From: Verrucomicrobiota bacterium
GTDB taxonomy: Bacteria > Verrucomicrobiota > Verrucomicrobiia > Chthoniobacterales > UBA10450
DNA: 15,350 bases
Assembly (NCBI GenBank): GCA_003218525.1
Contig: QHNU01000239.1
Coordinates: 1-15,350, forward strand
Direction of reading: 5' to 3'
The first letter of the stretch is position 1, and each line of letters begins with the position of its first letter. Shown in pieces: positions 5,739 through 13,643 of this stretch. A program made the translations under genes and the position numbers. The notes under the pieces are model-generated. The model worked only from the letters and a program-made list of their open reading frames with translations, was not told the origin of the DNA and did not search any database.

Positions 5739-7545
5739 CTTTGATATAAGCGTCAACCTGTTCTTCGAGAATTTCGAGTGGAAGGGCACCGTTCTTGAGC
5801 AATGTGTCGTGGAACTCCCGTTGATCGAACTTGTCTCCCAGTTGTTCTTGGGCGCGTTTCCGGAGTTCTTGAATCTTTAGCATCCCGATTTTATAGGCAC
5901 AGGCTTGACCGGGGTTAACGATGTAACGTTCGATTTCGGCGGTCACATCCTTTTCCCCCATTCCCGTTTTCTCGAGCATGTAGGCAATTGCCTGCTCACG
6001 CGTCCACCGCTTGGCGTGGATACCGGTATCGACAACCAGCCGGACTCCTCGAAACAATTCATCCCGTAAACGTCCCAGATCGCCAAATGGATCGCCCTCA
6101 TACCACCCGACTTGTTTGGCGAGCCATTCACAATAAAGAGCCCATCCCTCTGCGTAGGCGGTGAAGGGGATAACCTTGCGAAATTGCGGAAGACCCTTCA
6201 GTTCCTGGGCAGTGGAAATTTGCCAATGATGCCCAGGCACCGCTTCATGATAGGCAAGCGTGGGCATGCTCCATTTAGGAACTTCATCCATATCGCGCAA
6301 ATTGGCGAAGAAGACACCGGGTCGAGACCCATCTTGGGCCCCTGGGTTGTAATATGCCCCGGGCGCGGTTGCTTCCTTAAACTCAGGCACGCGACGCACC
6401 TCGCATTTCGCATTTGGGACGCGAAGGAATAACTGCTTGGAGCGTTCGGTGGCTTGCGTAATCAAACGCGTGTAGTCGGCCATCGCCTCTGCCCGCCCTT
6501 TGTCGTTGTTCGGATACAAGAAGCGTGGATCTTTCCCAAGCGCGACCAGTGATTCACCAATCGATCTGCCGGCGAATCCGTTCGCATCTAGAAGTGCGCG
6601 CATTTCGTTCTCGATGCGCGCGACTTCCTGCAATCCCAGTTCATGAACCTCATCGGGTTTCAATGTGGTTGTCGTGTTTTCGCGCAGCGTATAGGCATAG
6701 AACGCGCCTCCGTCCGGCAGCTTCCAAACACCGTCATCTGTCGTCGTCTTTGGAAGGAGCGTCTGAAAGTAAGCGATCAATTTTCGATAAGCTGGATAAA
6801 CCCGATCGTTCACCGCCGTTTCCACGTGCATCTGGTAATCCGCGCGTTGTTCGTCATTCAATTCTTTGATTTTTGCGGCCCGTTCCTTAAACGATTTGGC
6901 GAGGATGTTCGCAGCCGCAGGTTGCGCAACGAAATCGCTCATTTCCTTGAGCACTTTTTCAACGACGAAACGGGGCGGCAGGATTTGCTTTTCCTCCCGT
7001 ACCGTCAAACTCTCCAGCAGTTGATCGAACTTCGTTGGGAGGGCGTTTAATCGCATCAAGTAGTAGTCACAATCCTTGCGCCCGAGAAGCCGGTGGGTGT
7101 TCGCCATAAACGACGGAAACTCGTTCTGGACGCCAAAAAGCTGGTTTACCGGATAATTGTGCCACTGGAACTTTTCGCCTTCAGCCTGCCGTTGGAGGAA
7201 CCAGTCAAGAACATGAGTGGAAAGGCGCTGCGACGGCGTCTGCCTCTCGAGCGGATATTGATGTAACTGCGCAAGGTCTTTCTTGAAACTCGCGACAACT
7301 TCCTCTTGGTGAGCGGGCGAGACATCGTTCAGTTTTCCGTTGTGACTCGTGATGCCGAATTGCTCGACCAGGCCAAGGGATGAGAGCAGCTCGGGCTCTT
7401 TGAAAAGAGCTTCGGCGAAAACCTTCTCGTAAAAGAGATCGAGGTTCCACGGCCGAAACCAAATAAGATTCGTTAGGAAAATCGCTCCGGCGATGAGGAC
7501 GGCCAACACAATTCCAAAGAGGAATTTGAGCACGCGCTTCAACAT
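5725..7545 (-). CDS. DUF885 family protein, membrane-anchored putative metallohydrolase
   Basis: The 606-residue product has one N-terminal membrane anchor (residues 4-30, 'LKFLFGIVLAVLIAGAIFL') and a long helical DUF885 domain. The family's zinc-site-like motif 'YHEAVPGHH' is at about 432-440, with a downstream acidic partner in 'YAEGWALYCEWL' (Glu about 466). The C-terminal 'GQACAYKIGMLKI' is also typical. DUF885 proteins are thought to be metallopeptidase-like, but substrates are mostly unknown. The length is normal for the family. I chose the ATG at 7545 because the membrane anchor starts there; the frame stays open to 7686, but that extension is Pro/Ser/Arg-rich and overlaps the terminator of the upstream gene. 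The protein probably acts at the outer face of the inner membrane. Confidence 0.88.
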   Translation of the reverse strand: MLKRVLKFLFGIVLAVLIAGAIFLTNLIWFRPWNLDLFYEKVFAEALFKEPELLSSLGLVEQFGITSHNGKLNDVSPAHQEEVVASFKKDLAQLHQYPLERQTPSQRLSTHVLDWFLQRQAEGEKFQWHNYPVNQLFGVQNEFPSFMANTHRLLGRKDCDYYLMRLNALPTKFDQLLESLTVREEKQILPPRFVVEKVLKEMSDFVAQPAAANILAKSFKERAAKIKELNDEQRADYQMHVETAVNDRVYPAYRKLIAYFQTLLPKTTTDDGVWKLPDGGAFYAYTLRENTTTTLKPDEVHELGLQEVARIENEMRALLDANGFAGRSIGESLVALGKDPRFLYPNNDKGRAEAMADYTRLITQATERSKQLFLRVPNAKCEVRRVPEFKEATAPGAYYNPGAQDGSRPGVFFANLRDMDEVPKWSMPTLAYHEAVPGHHWQISTAQELKGLPQFRKVIPFTAYAEGWALYCEWLAKQVGWYEGDPFGDLGRLRDELFRGVRLVVDTGIHAKRWTREQAIAYMLEKTGMGEKDVTAEIERYIVNPGQACAYKIGMLKIQELRKRAQEQLGDKFDQREFHDTLLKNGALPLEILEEQVDAYIKAKRG

Positions 7546-7663
7546 GGGCCGATGACAGCTTTTCCGTCGACGTGGGTCAATCCCGTCCTGTTCCAACATC
7601 GGCCCGGACGGGCTCGGAAACGAACTTGCGGAAAATTGCGCCACCAGCGCCAATCTCGGGCAC

Positions 7664-7718
7664 AAAAAAGAACCCGCCTTCCGCATTGACGTGCCGAAGC
7701 ACGCAGCGAAAGGCGGGT
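7664..7718 (-). terminator. Strong intrinsic terminator downstream of the Thr-rich protein gene
   Basis: On the minus strand, the ACCCGCCTT arm (7710-7718) pairs with AAGGCGGGT (7672-7680). The stem extends inward by a T-G wobble and CGC/GCG. An upper stem CGTGC/GCACG closes on a TTCG tetraloop. The transcript then reads TTCTTTTTT (7664-7671). It sits about 25 bases after the stop of the exported protein gene. It would block read-through into the DUF885 gene, which therefore needs its own promoter between here and 7545. Confidence 0.88.
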
Positions 7719-7744
7719 AATCTCTTTAACTAGCTAGCTGATTC

Positions 7745-8074
7745 TTAGTCCTCGTCGACGATCACGCGGTCAACCATCAGGTCGTCGCCCGTCCCGGTGT
7801 AATGTACACGCACAGGCACGCCAACTTTGATCTTAGTTGTCACTGTATCCTCATCGAGAACTTTACCGCTGCGCGTTACGTAGGTCACCGTCTTGCCGAA
7901 TCGATAACGGCGCGGACCGCTCGACTCCTTCAAAACAATGGCGCTGCCTGGAGTGAACTCCGTGATAGTGCCATTGCCTTCCGTCGTCGTGGTCGTAGTC
8001 GTCGTCTCCGAGACCTGTGCCCACGCAAACGGAGCGGCTGCTGCCAACGCAATGCTTAGTAGTACTTTTTTCAT
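7745..8074 (-). CDS. Small exported protein with a poly-threonine tract
   Basis: The 109-residue product starts with a clear signal peptide ('MKKVLLSIALAAAAPFAWAQ', likely cleaved after Ala-Gln or just before it). A run of eight threonines flanked by glutamates follows at about 24-33, then a small strand-rich domain: 'ITEFTPGSAIVLKESSG', 'YRFGKTVTYVTRSGKVL', 'KVGVPVRVHY' and 'VDRVIVDED'. The Thr run is encoded by ACG/ACT/ACC codons, a near-repeat in the DNA. I recall similar small periplasmic proteins from Verrucomicrobiota but cannot name a family. The ATG at 8074 is chosen because it has AGGAAGG six bases upstream and begins the signal peptide; the frame extends to 8110. The gene is monocistronic: it is divergent from the serine acetyltransferase gene and is followed by a strong terminator. 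Confidence 0.75.
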   Translation of the reverse strand: MKKVLLSIALAAAAPFAWAQVSETTTTTTTTEGNGTITEFTPGSAIVLKESSGPRRYRFGKTVTYVTRSGKVLDEDTVTTKIKVGVPVRVHYTGTGDDLMVDRVIVDED

Positions 8075-8080
8075 GTTTTC

Positions 8081-8087
8081 CCTTCCT
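8081..8087 (-). promoter_or_regulatory. Shine-Dalgarno sequence deciding the start of the Thr-rich protein
   Basis: AGGAAGG on the minus strand, six bases before the ATG at 8074. It supports this start over the upstream in-frame starts at 8110 and 8098. Confidence 0.7.
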
Positions 8088-8320
8088 GTTCCTTCCATAC
8101 GAGCAAACACACCACACCTCTGCCAAAGCTGAGACTGGCGAGCCGCTCCTATTACTTATTCGGGCCGGTCGGTGACTGCGGCTGTGTTCTCGGCAAAGCG
8201 AAAGTGTCACAGCATCTAGCATTTCGGTGAATAAAATCGCCACTTCTTTCGTCACCCGCTGCCCATTGCAATCACACTTTCCATTTTCCATCACTCTCCC
8301 GAGGCGGCATATTTCGCCTG

Positions 8321-9247
8321 ATGGAATCAACCTTGCCCGAAGGCGCCGAAGGACTGCTTCAGACCTACACCGAACACGGAGGGATCAATTACCTGGATGC
8401 CGTCGCCACGCTGCCATCCCGCTCCGCCATCGACGCCGCCTGTGAGGAGTTGATGAGCGTGATGTTCCCTGGCTTCCGCGGGGAAGCACTCGTCGATTCC
8501 AGCGATTTGCCCCAAATCACCCGCAGCCGTTTGAAGAATTTGCAGGCCCGACTCAAACCGGAGATTTGCAAAAGCCTTGGTAAATTTCCGCCAAATGATG
8601 CGGTTGAAGAGCGTGCCGACGAACTGCTGGCCAATTTTCTCTCTCAATTACCTGCTTTGCGCAAAATGCTTTGGACCGACATCGACGCGGCGTATGAGGG
8701 AGACCCGGCCGCAAAAAGTTACGAAGAGATCATTCTTGCCTACCCCGCGCTTGAAGCAATCACGATCCAGCGGATGGCGCACGAACTCTACTTAAAAGAA
8801 CTGCCTCTCATCCCGCGAATCATGACCGAATGGGCCCATTCCCGCACCGGGATCGACATTCATCCTGGTGCGAAGATCGGATCCCATTTTTTTATCGATC
8901 ACGGGACGGGCGTGGTCATTGGGGAAACATGCGAAATTGGGGCCCGGGTAAAGTTGTACCATGGCGTCACTCTCGGCGCACGCAGCTTTCAAAAGGACGA
9001 GCGTGGCAAAATCAAGAAAGGCGGTAAGCGTCACCCGACAGTCCAAGATGATGTTACCATTTATCCCAATTCGACCGTGCTCGGCGGCGAAACTGTGATT
9101 GGAGCCCGTACCACGATCGGCGGAAACGGTTTCCTGGTCCAAAGCGTGCCGGCGGATTCGCTTGTGTTCTACGAGGAAAAACAATTGCAGATTGTGCAGA
9201 AACGCCCACGCGTTCTCGGGCAGACGAACGGCCGTTTTAACGGATGA
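8321..9247 (+). CDS. cysE: Serine O-acetyltransferase (EpsC/CysE type)
   Basis: The 308-residue enzyme transfers acetyl from acetyl-CoA to serine, the first committed step of cysteine synthesis. The N-terminal helical region (1-160, with 'YEEIILAYPALEAI') is longer than in E. coli CysE and resembles the EpsC subgroup. The C-terminal left-handed beta-helix carries the hexapeptide repeats and catalytic landmarks: 'DIHPGAKIG' at 179-187, 'DHGTGVVIGET' with Asp193/His194, 'YHGVTLGA' at 213-220 and 'KRHPTV' with His238. The C-terminal tail lacks the usual long Cys-synthase-binding end. The ATG at 8321 has no good ribosome binding site. The stop overlaps the start of the cysteine desulfurase gene as ATGA. 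No cysteine synthase gene is adjacent. Confidence 0.9.
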   Translation: MESTLPEGAEGLLQTYTEHGGINYLDAVATLPSRSAIDAACEELMSVMFPGFRGEALVDSSDLPQITRSRLKNLQARLKPEICKSLGKFPPNDAVEERADELLANFLSQLPALRKMLWTDIDAAYEGDPAAKSYEEIILAYPALEAITIQRMAHELYLKELPLIPRIMTEWAHSRTGIDIHPGAKIGSHFFIDHGTGVVIGETCEIGARVKLYHGVTLGARSFQKDERGKIKKGGKRHPTVQDDVTIYPNSTVLGGETVIGARTTIGGNGFLVQSVPADSLVFYEEKQLQIVQKRPRVLGQTNGRFNG

Positions 9248-10407
9248 TTTATCTCGATTACAACGCGACGACACCACTCTGCCAGGCAGCGGGTGACGCA
9301 ATGCGGCCGTTCCTCGGCGAGAACTTCGGCAATCCTTCGAGCATTCACGCGGCCGGACGGAACGCTCGCGCTGTGATCGATGACAGCCGCGATCGCCTGG
9401 CTCGTCTGCTTGGCGCGAAGCCGCATGAACTGATTTTTACGAGTGGCGGAACAGAAGCGAATAATCTGGCAATCCTTGGACTGAGCCGAAGTCGAGCTAC
9501 GCGTGGCCGTCATGTGATTTCGTATCGAACGGAGCATCACGCCGTTCTCAATACGATTGAGCATCTCCAAAAACGCGAGGGCTTTGAGGTTACTTGGCTC
9601 GAGACTTTGCCCAGTGGATTGATCGATCTGCAAGTACTGGCCGAGGCAATTCGCGACGACACAGCACTGGTTTCGATCATGCACGCTAACAACGAAACCG
9701 GAATCATTCAGCCGCTAGCCCAAATCTCGGATATTTGCCGCCGTCGTGGCGCGCTCCTGCACAGCGATATGGTGCAATCTTTCGGGAAGATCCCGGCTGA
9801 TTTAGCGCTGGTTGATGTTGCTAGTTTCGCCGCTCATAAATTTTACGGACCAAAAGGAGCCGGCCTTTTGTTTCTGCGGAGTGGAATTCCAATCGATCCA
9901 ATCCATTTTGGAGGTGCACACGAGAATCAACGCCGCCCGGGGACGGAAAATGTTGCGGCGATCGCCGGAATGGCTGCGGCCGCCGAATTCGTCGAGCAGG
10001 ATCGTGCTGACGAACAGGAACGGGAGCGGAAATTGCGGGATCGTTTTGGGGATGAGATTTCGGGGCAGATACCGTCGGCCGTTACAAATGGCGATTCGGC
10101 GCCTCGCCTCGCCAATACCTTGAACGTCAGTTTTCCCGATCTGGATTCCGAAACCATGCTCATGGCCTTGGATCTTGAAGGGATCTGCGCCTCAAGCGGT
10201 TCAGCTTGCATGGTCGGGAGTGTCGTTGCCTCACACGTGCTGCTGGCGATGGGACTGCCACTGAAGCTCGCGAAGTCCGCTGTCCGATTTTCTCTCGGCA
10301 AATTCACTAGCGCGCAGGAGATTAACGTCGCGGTTAGAATCATCTTGCAGATTATCCAGCGCACGCATGCCAGGCATATCGCGCAGACAGAACACGTCGC
10401 TATTTAG
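9244..10407 (+). CDS. Cysteine desulfurase (NifS/IscS family, group I)
   Basis: The 387-residue PLP enzyme removes sulfur from cysteine as a persulfide for Fe-S clusters, thio-tRNA or cofactors. Family motifs occur in order: 'YLDYNATTPL' at the start, 'GNPSSIH' (29-35), 'TSGGTEANN' (66-74), 'EHHAV' with His99, 'HANNETG' (147-153), 'SFAAHKFYGPKG' with PLP lysine Lys199, 'RRPGTENV' (230-237), and the active-site loop 'SSGSAC' with Cys322. The long loop around the cysteine indicates group I (NifS/IscS) rather than SufS. The ATG overlaps the cysE stop (ATGA), so translation is probably coupled, and cysteine precursor supply and sulfur extraction are made together. No iscU-like scaffold is in the window, so the sulfur acceptor cannot be named. 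Confidence 0.93.
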   Translation: MIYLDYNATTPLCQAAGDAMRPFLGENFGNPSSIHAAGRNARAVIDDSRDRLARLLGAKPHELIFTSGGTEANNLAILGLSRSRATRGRHVISYRTEHHAVLNTIEHLQKREGFEVTWLETLPSGLIDLQVLAEAIRDDTALVSIMHANNETGIIQPLAQISDICRRRGALLHSDMVQSFGKIPADLALVDVASFAAHKFYGPKGAGLLFLRSGIPIDPIHFGGAHENQRRPGTENVAAIAGMAAAAEFVEQDRADEQERERKLRDRFGDEISGQIPSAVTNGDSAPRLANTLNVSFPDLDSETMLMALDLEGICASSGSACMVGSVVASHVLLAMGLPLKLAKSAVRFSLGKFTSAQEINVAVRIILQIIQRTHARHIAQTEHVAI

Positions 10408-10996
10408 GCAGCTCGAATTCTGCTTTGAGGCGCAGACACAGTTAACAGATCCTTCCGCAAGCGAACTGCTCGATCGCGCCATCGACCTGCTGCGGGAGTT
10501 AAAACTGGACAAACTAGCAAGGCGGATCCGGGTGGAGTGGAACCCGCGGATGCGTACAACGGTAGGCCGAGCCGATTACTCCCGCTCACTCATTTCCCTC
10601 AATCCTGCGCTTCAAAACTTCGGCCTAGCCGAAATTGACCGAACCTTGCGCCACGAGCTCGCTCATCTAGTGGCCCAATTCCGGGCTGGTCGGCACCGCA
10701 TCCGACCGCACGGAGCGGAATGGCGTCGCGCCTGCCGGGATCTTGAGATCCAAGGCGAGCGCGCCTGTCACAAATTGCCGCTGGCGGCGCGCAGCACTGC
10801 ACGTCGTTTTCTTTATCGTTGCCGCAACTGCCATCGCGAGTTTCCGCGGGTTCGCCGCATTCGCCGGGCAACGGCCTGCCTGGTTTGCTGCCAAAGATTC
10901 ACACGTGGAAGGTATGACAAGCGGTTTCGTTTGCACCTTGCCAACCGCGCTTTCGACCGTACATTTTCCCGCTTTTGCAGCAAATCCTCCCATTGA
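10367..10996 (+). CDS. SprT-like zinc metalloprotein
   Basis: The 209-residue product contains the SprT domain: 'HELAH' at 96-100, a third zinc ligand candidate in 'HGAEWR' (His115), then a zinc ribbon with 'CRNC' (152-155) and 'CLVC' (171-174). SprT-like proteins are presumed zinc peptidases; the eukaryotic relative Spartan cleaves DNA-protein crosslinks, while bacterial SprT has no settled function. The C-terminal 30 residues are strongly basic. The ATG at 10367 gives a 41-base overlap with the cysteine desulfurase gene, and residues before about 30 are unconserved, so a later non-ATG start is possible. The stop TGA overlaps a TTG that could start the next gene. Confidence 0.82.
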   Translation: MPGISRRQNTSLFRQLEFCFEAQTQLTDPSASELLDRAIDLLRELKLDKLARRIRVEWNPRMRTTVGRADYSRSLISLNPALQNFGLAEIDRTLRHELAHLVAQFRAGRHRIRPHGAEWRRACRDLEIQGERACHKLPLAARSTARRFLYRCRNCHREFPRVRRIRRATACLVCCQRFTRGRYDKRFRLHLANRAFDRTFSRFCSKSSH

Positions 10997-12453
10997 AATA
11001 CTGCCACCTTCTTCTGACGGCGGCCTTAGTTGCTGCCGTCTCCCCTTCATTCGGTTACGTTCGGGAATTCGATACTACGAACCCCAATGCGCCCATTCCG
11101 CTGGCGTGGGTGAAAGATCGCACTGTCCAGATACAGCTCTCGCTCGGCAACAGTCCAGTGATGCTACGGGATGGCTTCACTTCGTTTAACGATTCCGCTG
11201 CCGATGCGCTCAATACCTGGAATCCGTATCTTGCCCACCTCCATTATTCTTGGATCAAAAACTCGCCCGTCACTCCGGCACAGGGTGACGATGAAATGTC
11301 GGCCCAATTCAACAGCAAAGTTTTCGGGATGAATTTTGGGGCGAACGCTCTCGCCGTGACGTTGCTCAGTTATCGCAACGGAAACATGGAAGAGACCGAC
11401 ACCGTTTTTAACAACGCCATCAGCTGGGATTCCTATCGCGGCCCGCTTACTCCGCCTATCTTCGACTTTCACCGGGTTGCGATCCATGAATTCGGCCACA
11501 CCCTCGGGCTCGATCATCCGGACGAAGCGACACCCAAGCAGAACGTGGTGGCGATCATGAATTCGAAAGCGAGCGATCTCGACACGGTCGCACAGGACGA
11601 CATCAATGGTGTGACCGCGATCTACGGCTCGGGTCCCGCGTATAATTCAGTTCCGAATGGTCCAGTTTTGATGAATCTTTCCACGCGCGGCGTGACGAAC
11701 ACAGGCGACAACGTTCTTATCGGCGGCTTCGTTATTGAAGGATCACAGCCGGCGCAGTTCATTATTCGGGCGATTGCTTTTTCGCTCTCGACCTTTGGCA
11801 TCGCCAATGCGCTTGGCGATTCAGTTATCGAACTCTACGATGTCAACCATACTCTCGTCGCATCCAATGATGATTGGTTTATCAGCAATGATGCGCCGAC
11901 GATCGCCAGCTATCACCTCGATCCGCCGAACAGCATCGAGTCGGCGCTAATTGTCACCCTGAATCCCGGCAGTTACACCGCAATCGTGAAATCGTTTTCG
12001 AGCAGCACGCAACCAGCCACCACCGGCGTGGCTCTTTTCGAGCTCTACGATTTGCGGAGATCGAGCAGTCGAGCCAGCAACGTTTCTACCCGAGGGCAGG
12101 TCGGCGCCGGCGATAACATTCTGATTGGGGGCTTTATCATTGGTGGGAGCGCGGCAAAACCGGTCGTCATTCGCGCGATCGGCCCCTCCTTAAGCCAGTT
12201 CAATGTGCCTAATCCTCTCGCCAATCCTTATCTCGAGTTGCGGGACCGCAACGGGAATCTAGTCGAGGCAAATGACGATTGGCAGCAGAGTCCAGAAGCG
12301 GCAAGAATCATTGCCGACAACCTGGCACCCTCCAATCCGAAGGAATCGGCGATGGCTCCGACCTTGGTACCGGGAACCTACACTGCACTCGTCAAAGGCG
12401 TTGGCGGCGCCACCGGCACAGCACTAGTTGAAATTTACGATGAATCCCCGTAG
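10975..12453 (+). CDS. Secreted matrixin-type metalloprotease with two tandem C-terminal beta domains
   Basis: The product has up to 492 residues. A signal peptide (hydrophobic 'LLLTAALVAAVSPSFG') is followed by a matrixin/metzincin domain (about 30-220) with the zinc motif 'HEFGHTLGLDH' at 171-181 and a Met-turn 'AIMNS' (Met195). Two copies of a roughly 120-residue domain follow (about 234-355 and 367-490). Each starts 'STRG', then 'GDN.LIGGF.I.G', 'IRAI..SLS.F', 'LEL.D..' or 'IELYDV', 'ND.W', 'SAL' or 'SAMAPTL', 'PG.YTA.VK' and ends 'ELYD' or 'EIYD'. Such domains are frequent at the C-ends of secreted verrucomicrobial proteins. There is no ATG: starts are TTG at 10975 or TTG at 10993, the latter overlapping the SprT stop (TTGA). 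Neither has a visible ribosome binding site. It would be an extracellular or surface protease. Confidence 0.85.
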   Translation: MQQILPLKYCHLLLTAALVAAVSPSFGYVREFDTTNPNAPIPLAWVKDRTVQIQLSLGNSPVMLRDGFTSFNDSAADALNTWNPYLAHLHYSWIKNSPVTPAQGDDEMSAQFNSKVFGMNFGANALAVTLLSYRNGNMEETDTVFNNAISWDSYRGPLTPPIFDFHRVAIHEFGHTLGLDHPDEATPKQNVVAIMNSKASDLDTVAQDDINGVTAIYGSGPAYNSVPNGPVLMNLSTRGVTNTGDNVLIGGFVIEGSQPAQFIIRAIAFSLSTFGIANALGDSVIELYDVNHTLVASNDDWFISNDAPTIASYHLDPPNSIESALIVTLNPGSYTAIVKSFSSSTQPATTGVALFELYDLRRSSSRASNVSTRGQVGAGDNILIGGFIIGGSAAKPVVIRAIGPSLSQFNVPNPLANPYLELRDRNGNLVEANDDWQQSPEAARIIADNLAPSNPKESAMAPTLVPGTYTALVKGVGGATGTALVEIYDESP

Positions 12454-12462
12454 CTCGCGGGT

Positions 12463-13600
12463 CTAGTCGCGGTGATCCGCGTTTTCCCCGGCTTTTTGGC
12501 CACGGAGCTTCGCCTGGATAAATAACTCCAGGTCGCCATCCATCACAGCCTGGACGTTGCTGGTCTCCGCCCCGGTTCGATGATCCTTCACTAATTGATA
12601 TGGCTGAAAAATATATGAACGAATCTGGCTGCCCCACGCAACATCACCTTTTTCCCCGTATTGCCGATCTATTTCGGCGCGTTTTTTGTCCTGTTCGAGT
12701 TCGTATAGTTTCGCTTTCAGCATCTTGATCGCGAGCTCGCGATTGCGCCCCTGGCTTCGCTCGGCCTGGCAGGCAACGACGATTCCGGTCGGCTTGTGGA
12801 CGATTCGCACTGCCGTTTCCACTTTGTTGACGTTCTGGCCACCTTTGCCGCCGCTGCGGTAGGTATCCATCTCGATATCGGCGGGATTAATTTCGATCGG
12901 CGCGCTCTCCGCGATCTCCGGAACAACGTCCACGCTGGCAAAGGAGGTGTGCCGCCGCTTGTTTGCGTCGAAAGGCGAGATGCGCACCAGCCGATGGACC
13001 CCGCGTTCGGTGTTAAGGTAGCCAAAAGCATACTCGCCAGTCACGAGCAAGGTCGCCGATTTAATTCCAACTTCCTCGCCAGTTTGAATGTCCACCGTTT
13101 GCGACTTGAAACCGCTGCGCTCAATCCAGCGCTGATACATGCGTAGCAACATGTCTGCCCAATCGCACGATTCCGTGCCACCGGCGCCGGAATGGATCGT
13201 GAGAAATGCGTTCGCCCGATCGTTTTCGCCGGAAAGAAATTGCCGCAGTTCGAACTCGGAGAGTTTGTGCGCAAGCCGCTCATGCTCCTTGGCCACCTCC
13301 CGTTCTGCTTCGGCGCGGCCGTGGGAGTCGCTTTCTTCTTCGGCTAACTGTCGTAGCGCGTCGAAATCCTCGAGTTCGCGCTCCAGTTCGATAAAAGGAT
13401 TGATCAATGACTTCAGGCGCGAGACTTCTTCGACATCGATTTGAGCGCGCTCGCGATTATTCCAAAAATCGGTCGCGCTCATCCGCCGCTCAAGAGCGGT
13501 TAACTCCGCCTGTAGTTTCTCCAGGTCAAAGAAACCTCCGCAATTCGTCGGCGCGTTTCTTTAAATCTTCAGCGCTAATCTTCTCGAGTTCGGCAGGCAT
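12463..13600 (-). CDS. prfB: Peptide chain release factor 2, with programmed +1 frameshift
   Basis: Release factor 2 reads UGA/UAA stop codons and hydrolyses the peptidyl-tRNA. The ATG at 13600 opens a 24-codon leader ending at an in-frame TGA (13526-13528). Skipping one base (13528) joins it to the main frame ending at 12465-12463. The full product is 378 residues. It has a coiled-coil N-domain, the stop-recognition tripeptide SPF (about 208-210, in 'RISPFDANKRRH') and the catalytic GGQ (about 253-255, in 'GGKGGQNVNK'). SPF plus the TGA recoding site identify RF2 rather than RF1. The ATG at 13482 is not the real start. It lies 43 bases after the ftsB-like gene and is likely the last gene of an eno-ftsB-prfB run. 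Its stop is nine bases from that of the convergent matrixin. Confidence 0.95.
12468..12485 (+). terminator. Intrinsic terminator of the matrixin gene, inside the end of prfB
   Basis: CGCGG-TGAT-CCGCG followed by TTTT on the plus strand, 15 bases after the matrixin stop. The five-base stem is all G/C. Only the plus strand has the T run, so it serves the matrixin transcript, although it lies within the last codons of the convergent prfB. Confidence 0.6.
13525..13539 (-). promoter_or_regulatory. prfB programmed +1 frameshift site
   Basis: On the minus strand the site reads GGAGG (13539-13535), three bases, then CTT-TGA-C (13531-13525). This matches the well-known RF2 autoregulation element: an internal Shine-Dalgarno sequence exactly three bases before the slippery CTT, an in-frame TGA and the favoured C after it. 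When RF2 is scarce the ribosome slips +1 from CTT to TTT and continues. When RF2 is plentiful it terminates after 24 residues. Confidence 0.95.
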
Positions 13601-13605
13601 AGCGC

Positions 13606-13633
13606 AAGATAATCGCAGTGTGCGTTGTGCCAA
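13606..13633 (-). promoter_or_regulatory. Weak candidate internal promoter before prfB
   Basis: TTGGCA (13633-13628) and TATCTT (13611-13606), 16 bases apart, lie in the gap between the ftsB-like gene and prfB. They could add transcription of prfB apart from eno. The match is moderate (five and four of six) and no Shine-Dalgarno sequence precedes the ATG. Confidence 0.22.
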
Positions 13634-13643
13634 GCCAGTCCCG

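Noticed and set aside
8302..8318. Small hairpin AGGCG...CGCCT just before the serine acetyltransferase start.
   Set aside because: Five-base arms only; no riboswitch-like or leader-peptide structure can be made out around it.
7863..8330. A 155-codon minus-strand ORF covering the Thr-rich protein and its upstream region.
   Set aside because: It is in a different frame from the signal-peptide protein, has no ribosome binding site and no family-like sequence; the region 8075-8320 appears to be a plain divergent intergenic stretch.
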